Below, piece after piece: positions 17,777 to 26,776 of a DNA stretch of 64,000 nt. A model generated the notes under the pieces. It made no database searches, was not told where the DNA came from, and was given only the letters and a program-made list of their open reading frames with translations. The position numbers and the translations under genes are program-made. Each line of letters starts with the position of its first letter. Positions within the stretch are counted from its first letter, which is position 1. Source of the stretch: an uncultured Collinsella sp. (GTDB taxonomy: Bacteria; Actinomycetota; Coriobacteriia; Coriobacteriales; Coriobacteriaceae); contig CABURU010000004.1 in the NCBI GenBank assembly GCA_902494085.1, positions 62,001-126,000 on the forward strand. The letters are read 5' to 3'.

Positions 17777-17968
17777 CGGACCAGCCAAGCCGCCGCCGAG
17801 GACCAGTCGACTGTCGAGGACGAGCCCGCCGCAGTGCCCGCTGCAGACGGCAACGTCCTCGTGGCCTACTACTCGGCACAGGGCCACACCGCTGTCGTAG
17901 CTCAGGCCATCGCCGACGAGCTCGGCGCCGATCTCTTTGAGGTGACGCCTAGCACCCGCGGGTTATAA
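17777..17968 (+). pseudogene. Flavodoxin gene remnant
   Basis: An open stretch between a stop at 17774 and the stop at 17966-17968 encodes an acidic Ala/Pro linker and then NVLVAYYSAQGHTAVVAQAI and ADELGADLFEVTPSTRGL. This is the first beta strand, FMN-phosphate loop and first helix of a flavodoxin. There is no start codon with a ribosome binding site and the remaining 100 or so residues are missing, so it is a fragment truncated at both ends. In relatives a secreted or lipoprotein flavodoxin often sits beside aldo-keto reductases. The deletion probably joined the two reductase genes. Confidence 0.7.
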
Positions 17969-18073
17969 CACCGTGCGCACCCCAGCGTTATAGAACCCTC
18001 ACCAACGGAAACTTCCGCTGGCGCGGCACCCCTCGTATGGTGGATACATCAAGTTGCGAGAAAGGAAGGCACC

Positions 18074-18925
18074 ATGGACTACATCACCTTGAACAACGGC
18101 GTCAGGATGCCGCAGCTCGGCTTCGGCGTGTATCAGATCCCAAACGTCGCGGAATGCCAGCGCGCCGTGGAGGATGCGCTCTCGGTCGGCTACCGGCTGC
18201 TCGACACGGCCGCGAGCTACGGCAACGAAGAGGCGGTCGGGGCCGCCATTCGTGCGAGCGGCCTGCCGCGCGACGAGGTGTTCGTGACGACCAAGCTGTG
18301 GATGTCGGATGCGAGCTACGAGGGGGCCAAGCGCGGCTTTGACGCGTCGCTCAAGCGGCTGGGGCTCGACTACGTCGACCTCTACCTCATCCACCAGCCG
18401 TTCGGCGACGTCTTCGGCGCGTGGCGCGCCATGGAGGAGCTCTATGAGCAGGGCGTTATCCGCGCCATAGGTACAGCTAACTTCTACCCCGATCACCTCG
18501 CAAACCTCATCTCGTTCAACCGCATCGCCCCCGCCGTGAACCAAGTCGAGTGCAACGTGTTCTTCCAGCAGCGCGAGGCGCAGGAGTATATGGCCGGCAA
18601 GGAGGTGGCCATGGAGGGTTGGGCGCCCTTTGCGGAGGGCAGAAACGACCTCTTCCGCAACGAGGTCCTCGCTCGCATCGGCGAGGCGCACGGCAAGACG
18701 GTCGCCCAGGTCGTGTTGCGCTGGCTGCTCCAGCGCGGTGTGGTCTGTATCCCTAAGAGCACGCACCGCGATCGCATGGAGCAAAACTTCGACGTCTTCG
18801 ACTTCGCGCTGGGCGACGACGAGATGGTCGCCATCGCCGCGCTCGACACCGGGCGCAGCGCGTTCTTCGACCACCACGACCCCGCCACCATCGAATGGAT
18901 GTCCGGGCTCGTGCGCAACGTGTAA
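18074..18925 (+). CDS. Aldo/keto reductase (second copy)
   Basis: This 283-residue AKR family protein is a diverged paralogue of the reductase at 16914. The tetrad is present: Asp44 and Tyr49 in LLDTAASY, Lys74 in VTTKLW, His107 in YLIHQPFG. The C-terminal cofactor-binding segment is [23 protein letters not shown] lies just before the ATG. It follows the flavodoxin remnant and precedes the Fe-alcohol dehydrogenase by 43 bases, so these two are probably cotranscribed. Confidence 0.9.
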   Translation: MDYITLNNGVRMPQLGFGVYQIPNVAECQRAVEDALSVGYRLLDTAASYGNEEAVGAAIRASGLPRDEVFVTTKLWMSDASYEGAKRGFDASLKRLGLDYVDLYLIHQPFGDVFGAWRAMEELYEQGVIRAIGTANFYPDHLANLISFNRIAPAVNQVECNVFFQQREAQEYMAGKEVAMEGWAPFAEGRNDLFRNEVLARIGEAHGKTVAQVVLRWLLQRGVVCIPKSTHRDRMEQNFDVFDFALGDDEMVAIAALDTGRSAFFDHHDPATIEWMSGLVRNV

Positions 18926-18968
18926 ACGAGCGTCAGACCGCACTGATAACTTACTAGGAGGAATTGCC

Positions 18969-20132
18969 ATGAACTCATTCACGTACGACTACCCGGTCAG
19001 GAACTACTTCGGCGAGGGGGCCATGGACCAGGCACTCGACGCCGAGATGGGTGCCATGGGCAAGACAGTGATGCTCGCCTACGGCGGAGGTTCGGTCAAA
19101 CGAACCGGCGTCTACGGCCACGTGGTCGATAAGCTCACGAGCGCGGGCAAGCGCGTGGTGGACTTCGGCGGCATCATGCCCAACCCGACCTACGAGAAGT
19201 GCCAGGAAGGCGCCGCGCTCGCACGCGAGGAGCAGGTCGACTTCATTCTCGCCGTCGGCGGCGGGTCGGTCTTCGACTGCTGCAAGGTGGTCTCCGCGCA
19301 GGCGATGCTTGACGAGGGCATCGAGAAATTCGAGCACGCCGACGGCAAGATGCCGAGCTCGTTCATCCCCATGGGCTGCATCGTGACACTCTCCGGCACG
19401 GGCGCCGAGCAGAACAACGGGGCCGTCATCACCAACGAGGAGACACACGTGAAGGGCGCCTATCTGGGGGCGATGCCCATGTGGGCGGCGCTCGACCCGG
19501 CGCTCACGCTCACCGTACCGCACGCGCAGTTCATGAGCGGCGCGTTCGACACGCTCTCGCACTGCATGGAGAGCTATTTCGGAAGCCCGCGCGGACGCAA
19601 CGTCACCGACGACATCAACCTCGCCATCCAGCGTAACGTCATCCGCAACATGCGGATCATCGCGGACGACGACCAGAACCTCGATGCCAGAAGCGAGCTC
19701 GTATACGACTCCGCCATGGCCGAGAACGGCGTGCTCAAGATCGGCAAGTCAACGGACTTCCAGGCGCACATGATCCAGCACCAGTACGGCGCGTACACCC
19801 ACACCAACCACGGAATGGGCCTCGCGGTCATCCACCCTGCGCTCTACCGCCACCTGGCCCCCGAGGCGCCCGCGCAGTTCGCCCGCTGGGCGCGCGAGGT
19901 ATGGGGCGTCGACGGCGAGGGCAAAGACGACCTTACGGTGGCGCTCGAAGGCATCGACCGCCTGCAAACGTTCATCGGCGAGATGGGGCTTCCCACGAGC
20001 TTCGCCGAGATGGGCTCCGACGCGTCCGACGAGACGCTGCGCAAGGTTGCGGACACCTGCGTGCTCACCGGCGGCTGCGCCAAGAAACTGGAGCGCAGCG
20101 AGGTGTTCCAGATTCTGACCGAGTGCCTCTAG
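18969..20132 (+). CDS. Iron-containing alcohol dehydrogenase, YqhD/butanol dehydrogenase type
   Basis: The 387-residue type III alcohol dehydrogenase starts at an ATG with AGGAGG 7 bases upstream. NAD(P) is bound at AVGGGSVFD. Metal ligands lie in SGAFDTLSHCMESYF, DFQAHMIQHQYG and THTNHGMGLAVIHP. LSGTGAEQNNGAVITNEE is the signature of the BdhA/YqhD branch, whose members are NADPH-dependent aldehyde reductases. Together with two aldo-keto reductases it resembles the E. coli yqhD-dkgA aldehyde-detoxification pair, but under a LysR rather than an AraC regulator. A 20-bp terminator follows. Confidence 0.92.
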   Translation: MNSFTYDYPVRNYFGEGAMDQALDAEMGAMGKTVMLAYGGGSVKRTGVYGHVVDKLTSAGKRVVDFGGIMPNPTYEKCQEGAALAREEQVDFILAVGGGSVFDCCKVVSAQAMLDEGIEKFEHADGKMPSSFIPMGCIVTLSGTGAEQNNGAVITNEETHVKGAYLGAMPMWAALDPALTLTVPHAQFMSGAFDTLSHCMESYFGSPRGRNVTDDINLAIQRNVIRNMRIIADDDQNLDARSELVYDSAMAENGVLKIGKSTDFQAHMIQHQYGAYTHTNHGMGLAVIHPALYRHLAPEAPAQFARWAREVWGVDGEGKDDLTVALEGIDRLQTFIGEMGLPTSFAEMGSDASDETLRKVADTCVLTGGCAKKLERSEVFQILTECL

Positions 20133-20165
20133 ATCGGCAGCGGGTCCCAATCCGCCCGCGCCGAA

Positions 20166-20210
20166 GAACTCAGAAGGCTCCTCGTTTTTCACGAGGAGCC
20201 TTCTGAGTTC
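20166..20210 (+). terminator. 20-bp perfect hairpin after the alcohol dehydrogenase
   Basis: Bases 20166-20185 pair perfectly with 20191-20210 around a 5-base loop. There is only a short T-run in the loop and none after it. Confidence 0.75.
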
Positions 20211-20610
20211 TTGCCCGATTGTGAAACCATGCGGCTTGCAGGTGCGGCGGTTGCGAAACGTCCCCATCGGTCGCCATCGGAACCGTATGAAACCGTATGA
20301 AAAACAAGAGCAAATGTTCTATTACTACTCCCACTCGATGACTAATCCAGTCCGAGTGTTGTCGATGCGTGTCGCGTCGTACCGCCCGAGGGCTGATTCG
20401 TGCGCAATTTGAGCGAATCAGGCCCTTAATTCGCGGTTTCGGGAATGACTCAATTGATTCGCAAAACCGCAGGTCGCTCCTTTAATCACTCCCTGGTTTC
20501 CGCCGGGGTTCGTAGCGGGTGGCGTGAAAAGGGGCGATTCAAAGGGTCAGAGAGATGCGCCTTAGCCAAGAAATTAAAGTTAGCCTCATCTTACTGCATG
20601 ATTCGTGTGT
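20211..20610. other. Non-coding stretch with fragments and small hairpins
   Basis: No convincing gene is present. Two inverted repeats are seen: GGGCTGATTCG (20390-20400) against 20414-20425 with one bulge, and GCGGTTT (20433-20439) against 20464-20470. On the minus strand a short open end reads NTRTGLVIEWE then stop (about 20352-20320), which could be the tail of a lost gene. The GC content drops here, marking the left border of the methyltransferase segment. Confidence 0.4.
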
Positions 20611-20631
20611 TATAGTTAGATGGCTCTAACT
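20611..20631 (+). promoter_or_regulatory. Promoter -10 box overlapped by a 7-bp dyad
   Basis: TATAGT (20611-20616) overlaps AGTTAGA-TGGC-TCTAACT (20614-20631), 18 bases before the first methyltransferase start. The half-sites loosely recall metal-regulator (DtxR/MntR-like) sites, but this is only a resemblance. Confidence 0.4.
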
Positions 20632-20648
20632 GTTTGGGGGCGACAGCC

Positions 20649-21278
20649 ATGCACGAACGCGAGGGTTTCTGGGACAAGAACGCCGGTTGGTATGACCGTT
20701 TCATGCGAAACGACCGGGCGGCGTATGAGAAGATGTATGGGCTGATCCGGCCGGTAGTGAAAGCAAAAACCGTACTGGAGGTTGCCACCGGCACGGGGCT
20801 TATCGCAAAGAGCATCGTGAATGCGGCGGCGCACATCGAGGCTACGGACGCCTCTGCAAAGATGATCCTTGAAGCAAAGCGGGACAATCAATCCGCAAAG
20901 CTGCACTTTTCCGTACAAGATATGTTCCGCCTGCCCTATGCACAGAAGTCCTTCGAAGTGGTGATCGTGTCCAACGCGCTTCACATAGTGCCGCATCCGG
21001 AAAAGGCCCTGCAAGAAATCAGGCGGGTGCTGAAGGACGACGGCGTGCTCATCGCGCCAACCTTCACCCACGCGGGGAACTCGGTTTCCGGCAAGGCAAA
21101 AGCCTTTTTCATGAGTATGGCGGGATTCCCCCTCTACAGCAGATGGACAAGCGAGGAATACCTACGTTTTCTGCGTCAAAACGGCTGGGCGGTGCAGAAA
21201 AGCACGGTGCTGAAGGCCTCGTTCCCGTTGACTTATGCGGAATGCACGAAATCGGAGGGGCCTGATGTCGTTCTTTGA
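20649..21278 (+). CDS. SAM-dependent methyltransferase (first of three)
   Basis: This 209-residue class I (Rossmann) methyltransferase has motif I VLEVATGTGLIAKSI, the acidic end of strand 2 (EATDASAKMI), and motif IV VVIVSNALHIVPHPEKALQE with the typical RRVLKDDG. The ATG at 20649 is preferred over an upstream TTG. The gene overlaps the next methyltransferase by 14 bases. Its acceptor is unknown. Codon use and lower GC suggest transfer from a Firmicutes-like donor. Confidence 0.82.
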   Translation: MHEREGFWDKNAGWYDRFMRNDRAAYEKMYGLIRPVVKAKTVLEVATGTGLIAKSIVNAAAHIEATDASAKMILEAKRDNQSAKLHFSVQDMFRLPYAQKSFEVVIVSNALHIVPHPEKALQEIRRVLKDDGVLIAPTFTHAGNSVSGKAKAFFMSMAGFPLYSRWTSEEYLRFLRQNGWAVQKSTVLKASFPLTYAECTKSEGPDVVL

Positions 21279-21870
21279 AAACACCCGCAAGCCCGTGGGC
21301 CTCGGCGGGAAACTTATGGTTGCCATGATGAATCTGGGCCACAGCCCTGTGGCGCGGTGGGGACTTCGATTTCTACGACTTGCGCCAAACGCCAAGGTGC
21401 TGGATTGCGGCTGCGGCGGCGGGGCGAACATAAAACGGCTGCTGAAAAAATGCCCGCATGGCGTCGTCAAGGGCATCGACTATTCACCCGTCAGCGTGGA
21501 GAAGGCTAGAAAGCTCAACCGAACTGCAATTCAGAAGGGGCGTTGCGCCGTTCTGCAAGGCAGTGTGGCGGATATGGCGTTTGAGGATAGCCACTTCGAT
21601 GCTGCCACGGCCTTTGAGACCGTCTATTTTTGGCCTGATTTGCCCCGATGCTTCCGTGAGGTCTGGCGGGTGCTGAAGCCGGGCGGGACAATTCTTATCT
21701 GCAACGAGAGCAATGGCGATACGGACAAGGACGAGAGGTGGACGCAGATCATCGGCGGCATGACCATCTACAAGGACATTGAATTAAAGGCATGTCTGGA
21801 GCAGGCGGGTTTTCACGAGGCGCAGATACACAAAAAGGAAAAGTGGCTCTGTGTCACGGCGCGGAAGTAA
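21265..21870 (+). CDS. SAM-dependent methyltransferase (second of three)
   Basis: The 201-residue class I methyltransferase shows motif I VLDCGCGGGANIKRLL, SAM-binding GIDYSPVSVEKAR, and motif IV FDAATAFETVYFWPDLP with VWRVLKPGGTILI. GGAGG lies 6 bases before the ATG, which is inside the end of the preceding gene, so translation is coupled. It resembles UbiE/arsenite-type small-molecule methyltransferases. No metal-binding cysteine set typical of ArsM is seen. Confidence 0.82.
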   Translation: MSFFENTRKPVGLGGKLMVAMMNLGHSPVARWGLRFLRLAPNAKVLDCGCGGGANIKRLLKKCPHGVVKGIDYSPVSVEKARKLNRTAIQKGRCAVLQGSVADMAFEDSHFDAATAFETVYFWPDLPRCFREVWRVLKPGGTILICNESNGDTDKDERWTQIIGGMTIYKDIELKACLEQAGFHEAQIHKKEKWLCVTARK

Positions 21871-21985
21871 GGGCATCAAGCACGGATATTTTTGCATCCA
21901 TCCTGCACATGGCGATAGGCATGACGGTCATAGCGGCTATGCTGGCGGCAATTATGACAGTATTTATTCACTGAGGAAGAAACCT

Positions 21986-22816
21986 ATGAAATGTAAAATT
22001 GAGAAAAACACCGTTCAGGAGACGCTGATCCTCCCGCTGTATTCCCGAAAGCTGTGTACGGAGCTGTACCCGAACCTTTACAGGGATGAAACAGCGGTTC
22101 GCCTGCTCGACCAGATCGACTACGAATTTTCAGAGGCAGAGAAAAACTCCCGCAGCCTGATGCAGCGCTTTGGTGCGCTGGAGGTGGCCATGCGGCAGAG
22201 TGACCTTGCTTTCGAGGTGCGGGATTACCTGAAAGGCCATCCCAATGCGGCGGTGGTCAATCTGGGCTGCGGGTTGGACAACACCGGCAGAACCTGCGAC
22301 AACGGTAGATGCAAGATCTACAATCTGGACTTCCCGGATGTGATTGCCTTGCGGCAGCAGCTACTGCCTGCCGGGGATCGGGAACAAAATATCCCCTGCG
22401 ACCTGAAAGACACCGCATGGTTTGGCAAAATCGATGCCTCCGGCGGGGCGGTGTTCTTTGCCTCCGGGGTGTTCTATTACTTTCTGACCCAGGAGGTCCG
22501 GGAACTGGTGCGGGGAATGGCGAACGCTTTCCCCGGCAGTGTGCTGGTCTTTGATGCTGCCAATCGGACGGCGGTAAAGATGATCGCAAAAACATGGCTT
22601 AAGACTGCAAAAATCAAGGATGTGGGGGCATATTTTGCGGTTTCGGATGCCGCCAAGGAAATCGGCACGTGGGGCAGACGTCTGCAGGTCACAAGTCGCG
22701 GCTATATGCTGGGTTACAACGATTTGAAAGACCCTTCTGTCAGCGGCTTTTTCCGGTTTCTCGCAAGGGTCGGTGACAACGGGATGAAAATGCAAATCGT
22801 GAAAATAAGATTTTGA
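21986..22816 (+). CDS. Leucine carboxyl methyltransferase-family (TcmP-like) O-methyltransferase
   Basis: The 276-residue protein belongs to the LCMT/PPM1 superfamily: R.....LDQIDYEF in the N-terminal helix, then AVVNLGCGLDNTGRT (SAM site), IYNLDFPDVIALRQQLLP, and GGAVFFASGVFYYFLTQEVR. Members methylate carboxylates or hydroxyls on polyketides and other small molecules. It follows the second methyltransferase by 115 bases and a terminator stands about 170 bases downstream. Three methyltransferases in a row suggest one multi-step modification or detoxification pathway. Confidence 0.8.
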   Translation: MKCKIEKNTVQETLILPLYSRKLCTELYPNLYRDETAVRLLDQIDYEFSEAEKNSRSLMQRFGALEVAMRQSDLAFEVRDYLKGHPNAAVVNLGCGLDNTGRTCDNGRCKIYNLDFPDVIALRQQLLPAGDREQNIPCDLKDTAWFGKIDASGGAVFFASGVFYYFLTQEVRELVRGMANAFPGSVLVFDAANRTAVKMIAKTWLKTAKIKDVGAYFAVSDAAKEIGTWGRRLQVTSRGYMLGYNDLKDPSVSGFFRFLARVGDNGMKMQIVKIRF

Positions 22817-22825
22817 GAGACAAAA

Positions 22826-22930
22826 ATGAAGCGCGCTCACTTTGACGTTGAAGAAGACGGCTTTTACGGCACACATTGGGCGTGCAAGGGCACGGTCAAT
22901 GCGTGCGCACCCAAATACCCGCGGGATTGA
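22826..22930 (+). CDS. Small ORF after the methyltransferases, 34 residues
   Basis: It begins 9 bases after the stop of the third methyltransferase (MKRAHFDVEEDGFYGTHWAC at the N terminus) and contains two cysteines. There is no good ribosome binding site of its own. It may be a real small protein of the operon or a chance frame; I cannot assign a family. Confidence 0.25.
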   Translation: MKRAHFDVEEDGFYGTHWACKGTVNACAPKYPRD

Positions 22931-22984
22931 TAATGGGGCGTTTAGCTGCATAATAGTTACTAGTTAGAAACCCTCGGGTTTGCG

Positions 22985-23019
22985 GGGTAGAATCGTGAAA
23001 GCGATTCTGCCCTATTTTT
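22985..23019 (+). terminator. Intrinsic terminator of the methyltransferase operon
   Basis: GGGTAGAATCG (22985-22995) pairs with CGATTCTGCCC (23002-23012), one G-T pair, and TATTTTT follows. Confidence 0.8.
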
Positions 23020-23070
23020 CCTCCGTCTGCTCCAAATCAAGTAGTTCGAAGATAGCCTGTAGGTGTCCTC

Positions 23071-23352
23071 ATGGGCGCCTTTTATTTTCAGGGAGTCAGT
23101 CTCTCGTTCTTCGGTGGCAAACCGGCTGAGGCAAGCAAGCCCGCAAAGAACCCCAAGCGACGCGTTCGCGAGGCGGCGAAAACCCTCAAGCGGCCAGCGA
23201 TGAGCACCAAGGCGCAGCAGGCGCTCGCGGCACAGAGAGAAGCGATGAAGCAGGAGTCAGCTCATGCAAGAAGCCGACGCCGCGCGGATGAGGCTGATGC
23301 GCGCTACGAGCAGAGAAAACTGAAGCGCAAACAGAAGCATCGCGGGCATTGA
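23071..23352 (+). pseudogene. YjdF (DUF2992) family C-terminal fragment
   Basis: The 93-residue frame carries the conserved C-terminal half of YjdF proteins: NPKRRVREAAKTL, STKAQQALAAQREAMKQES and a basic tail ending KRKQKHRGH. The N-terminal half of the family (about 50 residues) is missing and replaced by an unrelated short lead (MGAFYFQGVS), so the gene is probably a truncated relic. In many bacteria yjdF is controlled by the yjdF azaaromatic-sensing riboswitch. I see no such leader in the 60 bases before it, which fits loss of the 5' end. Confidence 0.6.
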
Positions 23353-23560
23353 TCGCCAGTTGCAGCAAGGCAAACCATATACAGCAGCGGCGTCAATTCC
23401 ACTTGAAGCCGACGCCGCGTAGACGCTAACGGTGACGGCTATGCACGGGCACGGGCGCGCCACCGCACTTCACAGCTTGTTTCTCAAGTATTTGGGACGC
23501 ACACTCGGCGTTCAAAAATGCTGAGCGACTCCGCATGGCTCGAGACTGAGCCGAGGTGCC

Positions 23561-24010
23561 CTACTTCTCGCCCTCCAGCAGCCCCACGATGCGGTCGATG
23601 TCGACGGCAAAGCGAGGCCTTCCCTCGCGCTCGTAGCGGTCGAGGTATGTCTGGCACTCGGAGACAATACGCTTGGTGTTGCTGTCGATGATGCGCTGGA
23701 GCGTCTCGTAGTAGGCCGAGCCCTCGGTCCTAAAGCGGCGCTGGTAGGCCTTGGTTATGGGGAACATCTTGATGTAGTGGATGCCGTGGCGGCAGCCGGG
23801 GCGCGTCGTGGGGCGGGGTGGCAGTGCAAAGTATTGGTCTTTGGGCACGTTGGGGGCGATGTTGGAACGCAGCGGCACGGCGAAGTCCCTGCGCTTTCCG
23901 CGGAAACGCAGCCTCACCACCACGATGCAGGGGCGATTGTGCTTAAGCATGAGCTCACGGTCGCCATCGACGAGGTCGAAGAAGTCCTGGGAGATGGATA
24001 CGATCTTCAT
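23561..24010 (-). CDS. ToxN/AbiQ-like protein, possible type III toxin
   Basis: This 149-residue protein has the order of features of ToxN/AbiQ/CptN endoribonucleases: an N-terminal KIVSIS strand, a central CIVVVRLRFRGKRRDFAVPL (compare the 'Y-hydrophobic-PLSS' strand of ToxN), HGIHYIKMFPI, and a C-terminal helical pair (YYETLQRIIDSNTKRIVSEC, YLDRYEREG). The match is by pattern only. Type III systems need an RNA antitoxin upstream; a GC-rich hairpin stands 26 bases before this start codon, but no clear tandem repeats are visible. Alternatively it is a conserved hypothetical protein with this fold. Confidence 0.45.
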   Translation of the reverse strand: MKIVSISQDFFDLVDGDRELMLKHNRPCIVVVRLRFRGKRRDFAVPLRSNIAPNVPKDQYFALPPRPTTRPGCRHGIHYIKMFPITKAYQRRFRTEGSAYYETLQRIIDSNTKRIVSECQTYLDRYEREGRPRFAVDIDRIVGLLEGEK

Positions 24011-24024
24011 CGGTTACGCCCCCT

Positions 24025-24270
24025 TCATACGAAGCGGGGCCCGCATCGCTGCAGGCCCCTACAGGTGGGCGATATTCTACGCCTTGCGGCACCCCGTCGC
24101 CCACGGAGGTTAAACGTACACGTAAGCCGTACTCTGAAAGCCGCGGCTTCCGGCAAGTAGTTTATACCACGAAAGGTCGCTTTCAATGCGCATAGCTCGC
24201 AAAATAACACTTGCCGGGCGTCACCCCTGATCTTCTCGACCGTCTCCTCCGGGTACTTATTGCGTGCCAC
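24025..24270 (-). pseudogene. TetR regulator stub
   Basis: A GTG at 24270-24268 with GGAGG 5 bases upstream begins VARNKYPEETVEKI, which is the characteristic N terminus of many TetR-family regulators (ARNKYPEET-EKIL). After about 14 codons the sequence stops resembling TetR and runs on to a stop near 24025. It looks like a gene cut down to its start. It is divergent from the ABC transporter at 24466 and may once have regulated it. Confidence 0.4.
24036..24104 (-). other. Two hairpins upstream of the ToxN-like gene
   Basis: GGGGCC (24036-24041) pairs with GGCCCC (24054-24059), and GTGGGCGA (24065-24072) pairs with TCGCCCAC (24097-24104). Read on the minus strand they precede the ToxN-like gene and could be an antitoxin RNA with its attenuator, or ordinary leader structure. 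Confidence 0.35.
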
Positions 24271-24411
24271 GGGCACCTCCGCCCTTGTTATCGCGATAAA
24301 CATACCATGAGTGGCGTACGGGTCGAGAAGAGCTGGCGTTAAAAGAGCCCAACGGCCGTTACAGCTTCGTTAGAAACGCGCCCCACCATGGATGGTGAAC
24401 CCGAAAGGTAA

Positions 24412-24444
24412 GGCGCGCGGGCACGGCGACTCGGTCCGCGCGCC
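24412..24444 (+). promoter_or_regulatory. 9-bp perfect leader hairpin before the ABC transporter
   Basis: GGCGCGCGG (24412-24420) pairs with 24436-24444. It lies about 20 bases before the ATP-binding protein start, after a run of strongly GC-rich sequence. Confidence 0.35.
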
Positions 24445-24465
24445 CGGAAGAGAAAGGACGAACCC

Positions 24466-25190
<725 letters not shown>

Positions 25191-25194
<4 letters not shown>

Positions 25195-25961
25195 CGGGCG
25201 AGAAAGGCGGCCTGCTCGCGGGCCTGCGCGCCGAGGCCCTGAAGTCGCGCCACGCGGCACCGGTTCGCCTGGCCGTGCTCATGGCGCTGCCGATGCCGCT
25301 GCTCGGCGCGATGCCCTACCGGGGCGTGCAGATCTTCAGCGCGTGGAACTACTGGTACGCGCTCTTCCTGCCCGTGGCTCTCTCGCTCGTGGTGGCGTGC
25401 GTCGCGCGGGCGGACGCTCGCACGCGGATGCGGGGGCTTCTGGGCCTGGGCTTCCCGCTCGGGCGCGCCTGGTGGGCCAAGGCGCTCTGGTGCCTCGCGC
25501 TCTGCATGCTCTCGAACCTCGTGGTCTTCGGCATCTACCTCGCGGGATCGGCGTTCTCCTCGCAGGGCCTCACGGCCGCGGGCACGCTCACGATGCTCCT
25601 CTGCGCGCTCGCCAACACGGTGACCGCGGCGTGGATGATCCCCGCAGGGCTCTTCCTCACGGCGCGGCTCGGCATGCTCGCGGGCATCTTCTGCCCGCTC
25701 GCCGCGCAGCTCGTGGGTGGGTTCGCCTGGTCGCTGGTGCCGCTGCCGCAGCTCTTTCCGCCGTCGGCGAGCATGGTCATCCCCACGAGCTTCATCCCCG
25801 TGCTGCCGAGCGGCGAGCCACTCGCGGCGGACATGGCGCTCGGCGGGGCGCTCGCGGCGGACGGCATGCTCACGCTGGCGGGCCTTGCGGTCTGCGCGAT
25901 CGCGTTCGCCGCGCTCACGGCGGCGGGCGCGGCCTGGTTCGCGCGCTCCGAGGAGAGGTGA
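25191..25961 (+). CDS. ABC transporter permease (LanE-like)
   Basis: The 256-residue integral membrane protein has about six hydrophobic segments and the family layout of lantibiotic-protection permeases: an N-terminal LRAEALKSRHAAPVRL cytoplasmic helix, an early extracytoplasmic patch containing FSAWNYWYALFLPV, and repeated Ala/Leu-rich helices. It overlaps the ATPase gene upstream and the second permease downstream, indicating tight translational coupling. GC at third positions is near saturation. Confidence 0.85.
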
Positions 25962-26776
25962 TGGCCGTGACACGACTCTCCGACCCGACGCCGCGCATGA
26001 CCCTCCCGCGGGCCCTGCTCTCCGAGGCCCTGCGCCTGGCGCGCTCCCCGCTCACGGCGGTGCACCTCGTCTGCGGCCTGGCGGCCGGTCTTGCCTGCGG
26101 CGAGTACTTCTCCATAACCCGATGGGACCCGGCGCTGGGCGCGGACGCCTACGCCCAGTTCCTCGGCGCCCTCATGCCGCTCATGTCCGCCATCGTCTGC
26201 GGGCTCGCCGTGGACGAGGAGCGCGCTGCCGGGCGCCTCGCCAACCTCACGGCGGTCCCCTCGCGCGGGCGCGCCGTCGCGGCGAAGCTGCTCGCCCTTG
26301 CGGCGCTCGGCGCGGGCGCGCTGGCCGTGGCGCTCGGCGTGTTCGGGGCCGCGCTCGCCGTCGCCGGGCGCCTGCCGCTCGGGCCCGCTCCGCTTGCGGC
26401 CGCCTGGGCGGGCATCGTGCTGGGCAGCCTGCCCCTCTACGCGCTGGAGCTCGGCGTGGCCCTGCGCCTCGGCCGCAACGCCGCCATCGGCGCCGGCGCG
26501 GCGGGGGTGCTCCTCGCGTTCTTCTCGGTGGGCGGACTTGCGCACGGCCTCATGACCGGCGAGCTCACCGGTGCCCTGGCGACGCCCCTGAACTGGGTGC
26601 CGCCCGCCTGGCCCGCGCGCCTGGGGTCGCTCGGGGTGGAGGCCTTCATCGACGCCGCACGCGCGGCGGGCCCTCTCCTCACGACTGCGCTCGCTGGCCT
26701 CGTGCTCACCCTGGCAGCCGCCGCCGTCCTTCTCGCCTGGTTCTGCCGCTTCGAGGACGGGAGGGCAGATGCGTAG
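25961..26776 (+). CDS. ABC transporter permease (LanG-like)
   Basis: The 271-residue second permease starts at an ATG that overlaps the preceding TGA by one base (GAGAGG upstream). It has the same layout as its neighbour: LLSEALRLARSPLTAVHL, a GEYFSITRWDPALGADAYAQ surface segment, then about five transmembrane helices. LanE and LanG form the heteromeric membrane part of the LanFEG exporter. An in-frame extension back to 25343 exists but is antifunctional overlap with the first permease. Confidence 0.85.
   Translation: MAVTRLSDPTPRMTLPRALLSEALRLARSPLTAVHLVCGLAAGLACGEYFSITRWDPALGADAYAQFLGALMPLMSAIVCGLAVDEERAAGRLANLTAVPSRGRAVAAKLLALAALGAGALAVALGVFGAALAVAGRLPLGPAPLAAAWAGIVLGSLPLYALELGVALRLGRNAAIGAGAAGVLLAFFSVGGLAHGLMTGELTGALATPLNWVPPAWPARLGSLGVEAFIDAARAAGPLLTTALAGLVLTLAAAAVLLAWFCRFEDGRADA

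Noticed and set aside
20317..20360. Similarity of CTACTCCCACTCGATG to the 3' end of guaA (CTACTCCCATTCGATC)
   Set aside because: The match is about 16 bases and encodes only a similar IEWE tail. There is no further homology, so a guaA duplication is not supported.
24025..24303. The full minus-strand frame here as an intact 92-residue gene
   Set aside because: Only the first 14 codons after the internal GTG resemble TetR; the rest is Arg-rich without a fold, so it is treated as a stub.
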